Of a stretch of 38,123 nt of DNA, positions 1 to 7,496 are shown piece after piece. Where the stretch lies: positions 1 through 38,123 of the forward strand of contig JAFUSC010000014.1 in NCBI GenBank assembly GCA_017467705.1. Direction: 5' to 3'. The notes under the pieces were generated by a model that was not told the origin of the DNA, did no database searches, and worked only from the letters and a program-made list of their open reading frames with translations. Source of the stretch: Prevotella sp. (GTDB lineage Bacteria > Bacteroidota > Bacteroidia > Bacteroidales > Bacteroidaceae). Position 1 is the stretch's first letter. Each line of letters opens with the position of its first letter. The translations under genes and the position numbers were made by a program.

Positions 1-216
1 CAGACACATACCTATAATCCCCTTGGCCGGATCAACTGATTCAACACTTGTTTTTGCTGCAATAGCGGCCATGTTACGACCAACGGTCAAATTATAGAAT
101 GAGATCAAAAGGTCGAACACAAGCAAGCCTCCCCCGATTAAGACCAATTGTTAACGACGTGTGACGAAGTCACAGCAGAGGACTTTGGTAAATCTATTTA
201 AATCAAACTGTTTCAT
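1..216 (-). pseudogene. Membrane (ABC-2 permease-like) gene, 5' part only, in-frame stop
   Basis: Reading the minus strand, an ATG at 216 overlaps the stop of the ABC ATPase gene (ATGA, 213-216), a typical coupled arrangement. The frame runs MKQFDLNRFTKV..., meets TAA at 151-153 (codon 22), and then stays open to the window edge with a hydrophobic stretch (LIGGGLLVFDLLISFYN) that looks like a membrane segment. The position directly after an ATPase lacking its own membrane domain suggests the permease partner. Seen: the overlap, the stop and the open frame on both sides. Inferred: permease function. The stop could be a true nonsense mutation or a sequence error. The 3' end lies outside the window, so length and family cannot be judged. 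Confidence 0.5.
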
Positions 217-1031
217 GCATCTTTCTTTGAGGTGATGTAGTTAAACAAAAGTTCTAAGTTCAGCGGCGTCTCGGGACTGTCGGGCGTGCGACGGGTAATG
301 ACGGCGTTGCCCTGCAGCGAGGGCTCTGCATAAATGACGGCGGAACCGTCGTTCACCGGACGATACTCGAAGGAGTATTGGTCGGTCAGTTCCTGCACCG
401 AGGCATTGAGCAGCAACGAACGCTGCGAGAGGATGAGCACGTGGTCCAGCAGCTGCTCCACGTCGTGCACCTGATGGGTGGAGATGATGACGATGCGGTC
501 ATCGCTCATGTGCTGTGCCACCACCTTGCGGAACTGGCTCTTCGAGGGGATATCGAGGCCGTTGGTGGGCTCGTCCATCAGCAGGTACTTGGTGTTCGTA
601 GCCATGGCAAAGGCAATGAAAGCCTTTTTCTTCTGTCCCATCGACAGCTCTTTCAGGTGAACGGACTCCGACAGTTCGAACTCACGCAGACAGTTTTGCA
701 GAATCTCATTAGAAAAAAGCGGATAGAACGGTGCATAGAGCCGCACGTAGTCAGCGAGGCGGAGCGCCGGCAGTTCAAACTCCTCGGGCACGAGGTAGAT
801 GTCACGCAGCGTTTCGGGCAGACGCCGACAGGTAGCCACGGAATCGCAGCACACAGAGCCCTGCGTGGGGCGGAGCAGGCCGGAGAGTAAATATAAGAGC
901 GTGCTTTTGCCTGTTCCGTTCTTCCCCAGCAGGCCATAGACGCGGTTTTCAGTCAGCTGAAGGCTGAACTGGTCAAATACAAGAGCCCGTTGGCCCTTGT
1001 ATCTAAACTGAATGTTGTTGACCTCAATCAT
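213..1031 (-). CDS. ABC transporter ATP-binding protein
   Basis: Cytoplasmic ATPase subunit of an ABC transporter (272 aa). Visible motifs are Walker A GLLGKNGTGKST (residues 33-44), signature LSMGQ (129-133), Walker B LLMDEP (150-155) with the D-loop GLD, and the H-loop His in ISTH (186). It contains only the nucleotide-binding domain, so a membrane partner is needed; the next gene on the same strand overlaps it by ATGA and is the obvious candidate, although broken. The substrate cannot be told from sequence; ATPases of this type with GntR/YtrA control are often efflux or cell-envelope-stress exporters. The start at 1031 is preceded by a 66-base leader, a perfect operator-like inverted repeat and a full Bacteroidota promoter. 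Confidence 0.9.
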   Translation of the reverse strand: MIEVNNIQFRYKGQRALVFDQFSLQLTENRVYGLLGKNGTGKSTLLYLLSGLLRPTQGSVCCDSVATCRRLPETLRDIYLVPEEFELPALRLADYVRLYAPFYPLFSNEILQNCLREFELSESVHLKELSMGQKKKAFIAFAMATNTKYLLMDEPTNGLDIPSKSQFRKVVAQHMSDDRIVIISTHQVHDVEQLLDHVLILSQRSLLLNASVQELTDQYSFEYRPVNDGSAVIYAEPSLQGNAVITRRTPDSPETPLNLELLFNYITSKKDA

Positions 1032-1097
1032 TGGTTTACTTAGTGTTTATGTTTTACGTTTAGCGTTTTCTACAATCCCTTTAAAAAGGATGTTTTT

Positions 1098-1119
1098 GTG
1101 TACTACTTTAATAGTACAC
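1098..1119 (-). promoter_or_regulatory. GntR/YtrA-like operator upstream of the ABC ATPase
   Basis: A perfect inverted repeat, GTGTACTA-N6-TAGTACAC, lies immediately downstream of the -7 box, where the transcription start of the ABC gene should be. Arms starting GTGTAC and separated by a short spacer resemble operators of YtrA-subfamily GntR repressors, which control ABC operons. The position over the start site suggests repression. The regulator itself is not between operator and ATPase gene, where it often sits. Confidence 0.65.
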
Positions 1120-1121
1120 TG

Positions 1122-1153
1122 CAAAAGTAATACATTTTAGCCGTTCCACCAAA
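1122..1153 (-). promoter_or_regulatory. Bacteroidota promoter of the ABC ATPase
   Basis: On the minus strand, TTTG (1150-1153), a 20-base spacer and TACTTTTG (1122-1129) match the Bacteroidota housekeeping promoter (TTTG-N19-21-TAnnTTTG). Confidence 0.7.
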
Positions 1154-1220
1154 CTTTTTCCGTGATTTTTTCATCCGGCCTGCATTTTTAACATTTCCAC
1201 CTTATTTTATTTACGCGCGC

Positions 1221-1461
1221 ACGCACACACGCGCAGGATTCCTTTTTATATAGTGCAGGGGGCCATTTTCCATAGTACAGGGGTCATTTTCCGCAGTGCA
1301 AGATTCCATTTCCTATAGTATTGGATTCCAACGACTTCCATTTGGGATTCCAAAATAGCCTATTTTGCTGACCAAAATAGACTATTTTCCTCACCAAAAT
1401 AGACTATTTTACTTTGCAAAATAGACTATTTTGGAATCTAAAACAAACGGTTCTGGAAACC
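1221..1461. repeat. 22-bp register array A
   Basis: Eleven consecutive units with a 22-bp period (one unit is 21). The core is four units starting at 1352, 1374, 1396 and 1418, each a 15-bp odd palindrome AAAATAG-(A/C)-CTATTTT followed by a 7-bp spacer that differs every time. The flanking units keep the register but not the palindrome; several end in GGATTCC or a close variant. 22 is not a multiple of 3 and no ORF covers the array, so it is not coding. It lies 35 bp past the nadK stop and upstream of the ABC promoter. The remaining bases between 1154 and 1220 show nothing else recognisable. Confidence 0.85.
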
Positions 1462-1496
1462 AATAACTTAGAAACGGGAAGCGCGGCAGCGGGGTA

Positions 1497-2387
1497 TTAG
1501 TCGCGCGAATCGGCACCCCACATCATCTTTTCACGCAGGGTCTGAAAGTGATTCTGCCGCTGGCGCTTCACAATGCGGGCCTTGTAGGGGGCCAGATGCA
1601 GCGTCAGGTGAGTGGCGGCGGAGAGACTTTCACTGCGTCCGTCGACGGCCACGAGGAAGTTGCCCGTACGACTCTCCACCTCAATGCGCAGTTCAGCCGT
1701 CTCGGGGAAGACAAGCGGACGGGTGTTGAGCGAGTGAGGAGCGACGGCGGTCATGGAGAAGACGCCCGTCTGCGGCACGATGATGGGGCCGCCGTTCGAG
1801 AGCGAGTAGGCCGTTGAACCGGTGGGGGTGCTCACCACGAGGCCGTCGGCCTGATAGGTGGTGAGGTATTCGCCGTTGATAGTAGCACGGATGGAGATCA
1901 TCGACGCATTGTCGTGCTTCAGGATGGCCACGTCGTTCAGAGCGCAATTATAGCCCTCCAACGGCTCACCGTCGGTGTCCACCTGTATGAGGGAGCGGCG
2001 GTCAACCTGCACTTTGCCGTCCAGCACGTCGCGGATGCACTGCTCGAACTCATCGGGCCGCACGTCGGCCAGAAAGCCCAGCCGTCCCATGTTCACACCG
2101 ATGATGGGCGTCGCGGCTGCGCCCACGATGCTGGCCGTGCGCAGCAGCGTGCCGTCACCTCCCATCGAGATGGCGTAGTCGTAGGCCTCGCCGTCGTAGC
2201 GGTCGAAGACGTGGGCGAACGTAGGCTGCACGCCTGCCGTGTGTTGCAGGAACTCGAAATAGTCACGGTCAACGTGCACCTGCGCCTCGAATTTCTGCAG
2301 GCACGAGAGCACTTGCTGGATGGAAGCCGACTTCTTGGCTTGGTAGCAATTGCCGAACAGGGCGATAATCAATTTACGTCTGTGCAT
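1497..2387 (-). CDS. nadK: NAD kinase
   Basis: Phosphorylates NAD to NADP using ATP or polyphosphate (cytoplasm). The diagnostic GGDGTLL motif is at about residues 76-82, and the later NAD-binding block [20 protein letters not shown] is intact. I chose the ATG at 2387 ([16 protein letters not shown]) because family members start just before the first beta strand; an upstream in-frame ATG at 2420 would add 11 residues with no family support. This gives 296 aa, normal for the family. It diverges from pdxJ, so the 133 bp between them hold both promoters. The stop is TAA. Downstream lies array A and no clear terminator hairpin. Confidence 0.93.
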   Translation of the reverse strand: MHRRKLIIALFGNCYQAKKSASIQQVLSCLQKFEAQVHVDRDYFEFLQHTAGVQPTFAHVFDRYDGEAYDYAISMGGDGTLLRTASIVGAAATPIIGVNMGRLGFLADVRPDEFEQCIRDVLDGKVQVDRRSLIQVDTDGEPLEGYNCALNDVAILKHDNASMISIRATINGEYLTTYQADGLVVSTPTGSTAYSLSNGGPIIVPQTGVFSMTAVAPHSLNTRPLVFPETAELRIEVESRTGNFLVAVDGRSESLSAATHLTLHLAPYKARIVKRQRQNHFQTLREKMMWGADSRD

Positions 2388-2428
2388 AAAAAAAGATGCT
2401 AAAATGCGGTTGTTTGCCAAAAATTTCG

Positions 2429-2436
2429 TAATTTTG
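2429..2436 (+). promoter_or_regulatory. -7 box for pdxJ
   Basis: TAATTTTG matches TAnnTTTG and is followed by GCGG, 85 bp before the pdxJ start. A TTTG element lies only 12 bp upstream, so no properly spaced -33 element is visible. Confidence 0.5.
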
Positions 2437-2520
2437 CGGTTGAAAGACTCACCGCTTCGGCGGCAAAGTTACACAATTTCAGCGAAACAACATCAAAACA
2501 AACCCGACAAATCGACGAAA

Positions 2521-3234
2521 ATGACGAAATTAAGCGTAAATATCAACAAAGTGGCCACGCTGCGCAATGCCCGCGGCGGCAACAATCCCGACGTGGAGCG
2601 CGTGGCTCAGGACTGTGAGCTGTTCGGCGCGCAGGGCATCACGGTGCATCCGCGCCCCGACGAGCGGCACATCAAGTATCAGGACGTGCGCGAGCTGAAA
2701 CCGCTCATCACGACCGAGTTTAACATTGAGGGCAACCCCATCGACTCGTTCACCGAGCTGGTGCTGGAGGTGAAGCCCAAGCAGGTGACGCTGGTGCCCG
2801 ACGGTCACGACCAGCTGACGAGCAACCACGGCTGGGACACGGTGGAGAACCGCCCGTTCCTGACCGATATCTGCCGCACGTTCCGCGAGGCAGGCATCCG
2901 CACGAGCATCTTCGTCGACCCCGACCCGCGCATGGTGGAAGGTGCCAAGCTGTGCGGCGCTGACCGCGTGGAGCTCTACACCGAGCCCTACGCATCGGGC
3001 TATCTGGCCGACCGCGCCGCAGCCATCGCCCCGTTCATCGAGGCCGCTGAGGAAGCCCGCCGTCAGGGACTGGGACTGAACGCCGGTCACGATCTGTCGT
3101 TGGTCAATCTGCACTACTTCCATGAGCGCATCCCCTGGCTCGACGAGGTCAGCATCGGCCACGCCATCATCTGCGACGCCCTCTACATGGGCCTGCGTGA
3201 AACGATTAAACAGTATTTAAAAGCGTTAGAATAA
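2521..3234 (+). CDS. pdxJ: Pyridoxine 5'-phosphate synthase
   Basis: Condenses 1-deoxy-D-xylulose 5-phosphate with 3-amino-2-oxopropyl phosphate to pyridoxine 5'-phosphate, the last ring-forming step of DXP-dependent vitamin B6 synthesis. The protein (237 aa) begins [20 protein letters not shown], the family's standard N-terminus with the first TIM-barrel strand, and contains [12 protein letters not shown] with the conserved catalytic and phosphate-binding residues, followed by LVPD and the C-terminal VSIGHAII. The open frame extends upstream to 2350, but that extension overlaps nadK and the promoter, so the ATG at 2521 is preferred. The DJ-1 family gene starts 6 bp after its stop, so the two are probably cotranscribed. 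Confidence 0.95.
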   Translation: MTKLSVNINKVATLRNARGGNNPDVERVAQDCELFGAQGITVHPRPDERHIKYQDVRELKPLITTEFNIEGNPIDSFTELVLEVKPKQVTLVPDGHDQLTSNHGWDTVENRPFLTDICRTFREAGIRTSIFVDPDPRMVEGAKLCGADRVELYTEPYASGYLADRAAAIAPFIEAAEEARRQGLGLNAGHDLSLVNLHYFHERIPWLDEVSIGHAIICDALYMGLRETIKQYLKALE

Positions 3235-3239
3235 AGTAT

Positions 3240-3806
3240 ATGAAAAAAGTATTTATGTTCTTAGCTGAAGGCTTCGAGGATGTCGAGGCCCTGATACCGC
3301 TCGACGTGCTGCGTCGGGGCGGCGTTGACGTGAAGACAGTGAGTGTGGGCGACGGCTATGTCGTCACTTCGGCCCACGGCGTGAACATCGAGGCCGACCT
3401 GATGTTCATGGAAATCAAGCCTGCCGAGGCTGACCTGCTGATGTTGCCCGGCGGCATGCCCGGCGCCAGCAACCTCTACGCACACGAGGAGCTGTGCGAG
3501 GCGCTGCTGAAGCAGAACGAGAAGGGCAAGAAAATCTCCGCCATCTGTGCGGCACCCGCCGTCGTGCTGGGTCAGTTAGGCATCCTGAACGGGAAGAAAG
3601 CCACGTGCTACCCGGGCTTCGAGCACCTGCTGACCGGGGCCACCTACACGGGCGACCTCGTCACCGTCGACGGCAACATCACCACCGCCGAAGGCCCCGC
3701 CGCCGCCTTCCCCTACGCCTACGAACTGCTGGCCCAGCTGGTCAACAAAGAAACAGCCGACCAGATTGCCGAAGGCATGAGGTACAAACATTTGATGGAG
3801 AAATAA
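3240..3806 (+). CDS. DJ-1/PfpI family protein
   Basis: DJ-1/ThiJ/PfpI superfamily protein of 188 aa, the usual length. Family members include glyoxalase III, deglycase-like and chaperone-like proteins. The reactive nucleophile-elbow cysteine is Cys103 in AICAAPAVV, and the assisting acidic residue is Glu16 in AEGFEDVEA, both conserved as in human DJ-1. The flavodoxin-like fold is consistent with LLMLPGGMPG. It sits 6 bp after pdxJ, so it is probably in the same transcript; a role in handling reactive aldehydes or dicarbonyls near B6 synthesis is only a guess. Confidence 0.88.
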   Translation: MKKVFMFLAEGFEDVEALIPLDVLRRGGVDVKTVSVGDGYVVTSAHGVNIEADLMFMEIKPAEADLLMLPGGMPGASNLYAHEELCEALLKQNEKGKKISAICAAPAVVLGQLGILNGKKATCYPGFEHLLTGATYTGDLVTVDGNITTAEGPAAAFPYAYELLAQLVNKETADQIAEGMRYKHLMEK

Positions 3807-3812
3807 TTGATA

Positions 3813-3832
3813 GCATCGGACTCTACGGACTG
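3813..3832. repeat. Left 20-bp inverted copy of the GxxExxY-flanking repeat
   Basis: These 20 bases are the exact reverse complement of 4421-4440 (and of 4384-4403). They begin 6 bp after the DJ-1 gene stop. With the right-hand copies they form perfect inverted repeats around the GxxExxY gene, about 588 bp apart. Confidence 0.85.
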
Positions 3833-3888
3833 AAACGGACTCAATAAAATCGCCAAAGTCTACGTACAGAAGAGAAAAAGGCTCGTGT

Positions 3889-3925
3889 CTGTCCGTAATG
3901 TCCGATGTAAAAAAAGGCAAAAAGG
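3889..3925. repeat. Diverged direct copy of the 37-bp repeat, left side
   Basis: Begins CTGTCCGTAATGTCCGATGT and continues A/G-rich, like the three right-hand units. It ends 3 bp before the GxxExxY start codon, so the gene lies between direct copies as well as between inverted ones. Confidence 0.75.
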
Positions 3926-3928
3926 ACT

Positions 3929-4306
3929 ATGCTGCTATATGAAGAGCTCTCTAACAAAGTGTTACAAGCATATTTCAATGTCTTCAGGCACTTGACGACA
4001 GGTCTACTTGAGAGCGTCTATGAAAATGCTCTATGCATAGAGTTTGACGAAATGAGGATTCCTTATGAACGGCAGAAGCACTTAAATGTCCTCTATAAAG
4101 GAAAAGTAGTTGGCGAGTTTATTCCTGATATTGTCGTTGACAACAAGATTATCTTGGAGCTGAAGTCTATCCCACAGCTGACGCCAGCCAATTCTGCTCA
4201 ACTCATCAATTATCTAACCATCACTCAGTTCAAGGTAGGATACCTGTTAAACTTCGGTGAAGGTCGGGATTACAAACGGATTCTTCTGAGAGAAAGACCT
4301 GAATAA
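3929..4306 (+). CDS. GxxExxY protein (PD-(D/E)XK nuclease-like)
   Basis: A 125-aa protein of the GxxExxY family, named for the motif seen here as GLLESVYENAL. A PDIVV ... ILELKSI pattern matches a PD-(D/E)XK nuclease core (Asp, then ExK), so nuclease activity is likely but the biological role of the family is not established. Base composition is clearly more A/T-rich than pdxJ, recG or ispD around it. The gene is bracketed by the 37-bp repeat family in direct and inverted orientation, suggesting it arrived as a cassette between the DJ-1 gene and ispD. The start ATG follows the left repeat directly. Confidence 0.85.
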   Translation: MLLYEELSNKVLQAYFNVFRHLTTGLLESVYENALCIEFDEMRIPYERQKHLNVLYKGKVVGEFIPDIVVDNKIILELKSIPQLTPANSAQLINYLTITQFKVGYLLNFGEGRDYKRILLRERPE

Positions 4307-4346
4307 CAACAACGGACATGACAGGCGGAAAGAAAAAAGTCCGCGT

Positions 4347-4457
4347 CTGTCCGTAAAGTCCTATGCAAAAAAAAGAACAAAGACAGTCCGTAGAGTCCGA
4401 TGCAAGAAAAAGAACAAAGACAGTCCGTAGAGTCCGATGCAAGAAACAAAGAATATG
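4347..4457. repeat. Three tandem 37-bp repeats before ispD
   Basis: Units start at 4347, 4384 and 4421, exactly 37 bp apart. The last two share the 20-base head CAGTCCGTAGAGTCCGATGC; the first differs at a few positions. Tails are A-rich (AAGAACAAAGA). The third unit runs into the ispD start codon at 4455, so the leader of ispD is made of repeat. The period is not a multiple of 3, so it is not coding. Confidence 0.85.
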
Positions 4458-5192
4458 GATTACGTCATTATCGTAGCAGGCGGTAAGGGTCTGCGCATGG
4501 GAAGTGACATTCCCAAGCAATTCCTGCCCATCGGCGGGAAGCCGGTGCTGATGCGCACGATTGAACGCTTCCGGGAGTACTCCAAGGAGTTGCAGATCAT
4601 CCTCGTGTTGCCCAAGGCGCAGCAGGACTATTGGAAGGAGCTCTGCCAGCAGTACCAGTTTCCCCTCCCTTCAGAGGGGGCAGGAGGAGACTCCTATCGC
4701 CTCGCCGACGGTGGCGAGACGCGCTTCCACAGCGTGCAGCACGGGCTGGCGCTCATCCCCGACGACGCCGAGGGCGTGGTGGGTGTGCACGACGGCGTGC
4801 GCCCCTTCCCCAGCTTGGACGTGATTGCCCGCTGCTACGAGACCGCCCGCACAGCCAAGGCCGCCATCCCCGTCATCCCCGTGGTCGAAAGCCTGAGGCA
4901 TATAGGGCCTATAAGCCCTATGGGGTCCATGGGGCCCACAAGCCCCAGTCCCGTGAGCCACACCGTTCCCCGCTCGGATTAGCGCCTAGTGCAGACTCCG
5001 CAGACGTTTGACATCCAGCTACTCAAGGCTGCCAACCGTCAGCCCTACAACGACGGATTCACCGACGACGCCAGCGTGGTCGAGGCTTACGGCCATGACA
5101 TCACGCTCGTCGAGGGCAACCGCGAGAACATCAAGATCACCACCCCCTTCGACATGACCATTGCCGAAGCACTGCATAGCACCCGACACTAA
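4455..5192 (+). pseudogene. ispD: 2-C-methyl-D-erythritol 4-phosphate cytidylyltransferase, internal TAG
   Basis: Makes CDP-ME from MEP and CTP in the non-mevalonate isoprenoid pathway. The N-terminus [20 protein letters not shown] holds the CTP-binding glycine-rich motif, and VHDGVRPF the substrate-binding block. The frame reaches TAG at 4980-4982 (codon 176) in RSD[13 protein letters not shown], where related proteins usually have Tyr, and then continues open through RLVQTPQTF and DDASVVE to TAA at 5190-5192. So one base change breaks an otherwise complete gene. Two extra segments look like repeat insertions: [10 protein letters not shown] (near 4665-4690) and a GP-rich stretch [15 protein letters not shown] encoded by 9-bp repeats near 4903-4950. 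The start at 4455 is used because it begins the conserved core. recG follows 26 bp later. Confidence 0.85.
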
Positions 5193-5213
5193 GCGCTCAG
5201 CACTCAACGCTCA
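5193..5213. repeat. Short heptamer run between ispD and recG
   Basis: Three 7-bp units (GCGCTCA, GCACTCA, ACGCTCA) fill the gap from the ispD stop to just before recG. They belong to the same heptanucleotide family seen at other gene ends in this window. Confidence 0.6.
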
Positions 5214-5218
5214 ACAAA

Positions 5219-7318
5219 ATGACCATTCTGCAACAAGACATACAGTTTCTGCCCGGTGTAGGCCCGAACCGGAAGAAGATGCTCAGTCAGGAACTGGGCA
5301 TCGAGACCATCGGTGACCTGTTGCAGTACTACCCCTACAGGCACGTGGACCGCAGCCGGCTCTACAGCATACAGGAGCTGACGGGCGACATGCCCTACGT
5401 GCAGGTGAAGGGACGCATCCTGAGTTTCGAGACGTTCAAGATGAACGCCCGCAAGGAGCGCGTGGTGGGCCACTTCACCGACGGCAGCGGGCGGGTGATG
5501 GACTTGGTGTGGTTCACCTACGGCAAGTCGGCCATCAGCAAATACAAGGTGGGCACGGAGTATGTGGTCTTCGGCAAACCGACGGTCTTCAACGGCCGCG
5601 TGCAGGTGGCCCATCCCGACATTGAACCAGCTGACATGCTGGAGCTCTCGACCATGAAGATGCTGCCTTACTATCACACGACGGAGCGGATGAAGAAGGC
5701 GGGCATGAACTCACGCGCCATGGAGAAGCTGACGAAGACCATGGTGAACGTCATCAAGGAGACGCTGCCCGAGACGTTGCAGGCCGACATGACAGAGCGG
5801 CTGCACCTGATGTCGCGCGACGAGGCGCTGCGGGCCATCCACTACCCCGCCGACGCCAGACAGCTGGAGCGCGCCCGCGTCAGACTGAAGTTCGAGGAGC
5901 TGTTCTACGTGCAGCTGAACATATTAAGATATGCGAGCGACCACCGTCGCAAATACCGCGGCTACGTGTTCTCGCGCGTGGGCGAACTGTTTAATACGTT
6001 CTTCTACCAGCACCTGCCCTTCGAACTGACGGGCGCGCAGAAGCGCGTCATCCGCGAGATACGCAAGGACATGGGCTCAGGCCGGCAGATGAACCGCCTG
6101 CTGCAAGGTGACGTGGGCAGCGGAAAGACGCTCGTGGCGCTGATGTCGATGCTCATTGCGCTGGACAACGGCTATCAGGCGTGCATCATGGCCCCCACGG
6201 AGATACTGGCCGAGCAACACTTGCAGACCATCCGCGACTTCCTCGGCGACATGCCCATCCGCGTGGAACTGCTGACGGGCATCGTGAAGGGCAAGAAGCG
6301 CAAGGAGGTGCTTGACGGGCTGCTGACCGGCGACGTGCAGATACTCGTCGGCACGCACGCCGTCATCGAGGACACGGTGCAGTTCCGTCAGCTCGGTATG
6401 GTGGTGGTCGACGAGCAGCACCGCTTCGGCGTGGCACAACGTGCGAAGCTGTGGAACAAGAGCACCAACCCACCCCACGTGCTCGTCATGACGGCGACGC
6501 CCATTCCGCGCACGCTGGCCATGATGCTCTACGGCGACCTCGACGTGAGCGTCATCGACGAGCTGCCCCCGGGCCGCAAGCCCATACAGACCACCCACGT
6601 CTACGACAGCCGTCTGGGTTCGCTCTACGACGGCATACGCCGCCAGATCAACGAGGGCCGGCAGGTGTATATCGTCTTTCCGCTCATCGAGGAGAGCGAG
6701 AGCCTTGACCTGAAGAACCTCGAAGACGGCTTCGACCAGCTCATTCAAGTCTTCCCCGAATTCCGCCTCAGCAAGGTGCATGGCAAGATGAAGCCCAAGG
6801 AGAAGGAGGAGGAGATGCAGCGCTTCGTCAGCGGCGAGACGCAGATACTGGTGGCCACGACGGTCATCGAGGTGGGCGTCAACGTGCCCAACGCCTCGGT
6901 CATGGTCATCCTCGAAGCCCAGCGCTTCGGCCTCAGCCAGTTGCACCAGCTGCGCGGCCGCGTGGGGCGCGGCGCCGACCAGAGCTACTGCATACTGGTG
7001 ACCAACTACCAGCTCAGCGCCGAGACACGCAAGCGCATTGAGATCATGTGCGAGACGAATGACGGCTTCCGCATAGCCGAAGCCGACCTGAAGTTGCGCG
7101 GGCCAGGCGACTTGGAAGGCACGCAGCAGAGCGGCATGGCCTTCGACCTGAAGATTGCCGACATCGCCCGCGACGGACAGCTGGTGCAGATGGCCCGCGA
7201 CGAGGCACAACGCATCATCGACGACGACCCCACCTGCACCGACACGAAGTATCTCATGCTCTGGAACCGGCTGCGCGACCTGCGCAAAACCAACATCAAC
7301 TGGTCTGCCATCTCATGA
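5219..7318 (+). CDS. recG: ATP-dependent DNA helicase RecG
   Basis: Branch-migrating helicase that remodels stalled forks and recombination intermediates. Length is 699 aa, normal for RecG. Order: N-terminal wedge/OB region (about 1-230), including YYPYRHVDRS and VKGRILSF; helicase core with Walker A GDVGSGKT at about 297-304; DEQH box at about 398-401; TATPIPRTLA; then C-terminal helicase motifs VATTVIEVGVNVPNA and QLHQLRGRVGRG, ending in the RecG-specific DLKLRGPGDLEGTQQSG. The ATG at 5219 follows the heptamer run after ispD, and the tight spacing suggests cotranscription. The stop is TGA. Confidence 0.96.
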   Translation: MTILQQDIQFLPGVGPNRKKMLSQELGIETIGDLLQYYPYRHVDRSRLYSIQELTGDMPYVQVKGRILSFETFKMNARKERVVGHFTDGSGRVMDLVWFTYGKSAISKYKVGTEYVVFGKPTVFNGRVQVAHPDIEPADMLELSTMKMLPYYHTTERMKKAGMNSRAMEKLTKTMVNVIKETLPETLQADMTERLHLMSRDEALRAIHYPADARQLERARVRLKFEELFYVQLNILRYASDHRRKYRGYVFSRVGELFNTFFYQHLPFELTGAQKRVIREIRKDMGSGRQMNRLLQGDVGSGKTLVALMSMLIALDNGYQACIMAPTEILAEQHLQTIRDFLGDMPIRVELLTGIVKGKKRKEVLDGLLTGDVQILVGTHAVIEDTVQFRQLGMVVVDEQHRFGVAQRAKLWNKSTNPPHVLVMTATPIPRTLAMMLYGDLDVSVIDELPPGRKPIQTTHVYDSRLGSLYDGIRRQINEGRQVYIVFPLIEESESLDLKNLEDGFDQLIQVFPEFRLSKVHGKMKPKEKEEEMQRFVSGETQILVATTVIEVGVNVPNASVMVILEAQRFGLSQLHQLRGRVGRGADQSYCILVTNYQLSAETRKRIEIMCETNDGFRIAEADLKLRGPGDLEGTQQSGMAFDLKIADIARDGQLVQMARDEAQRIIDDDPTCTDTKYLMLWNRLRDLRKTNINWSAIS

Positions 7319-7422
7319 CAACAAATGCAAAAAAATGACAAGAAACTACTACTTTTACACCTTGTAAGTGTTAAATAACACACAAATAGTGTTAAGAGTA
7401 TGCGAGTTTAGAAAATAATTTG

Positions 7423-7430
7423 TACCTTTG
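7423..7430 (+). promoter_or_regulatory. -7 box for the M23 peptidase gene
   Basis: TACCTTTG followed by CACCG matches the Bacteroidota TAnnTTTG box, 66 bp before the chosen start. No convincing TTTG element is seen 19-21 bp upstream. Confidence 0.55.
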
Positions 7431-7496
7431 CACCGTTATTTTTTCGCGTGGCATCTCTCAGCCACATCATTGGATTGTAAAAACCAAACCTGTGTT

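Noticed and set aside
2350-2520. Longer start for pdxJ at 2350
   Set aside because: The extension overlaps the nadK start and the promoter region and has no family counterpart.
4347-4457. 37-bp tandem repeats as a CRISPR array
   Set aside because: Units are contiguous without unique spacers and only three in number.
6077-7210. Long minus-strand open frame opposite recG
   Set aside because: A shadow of G/C-rich coding sequence; composition is that of the antisense of recG, with no recognisable domain.
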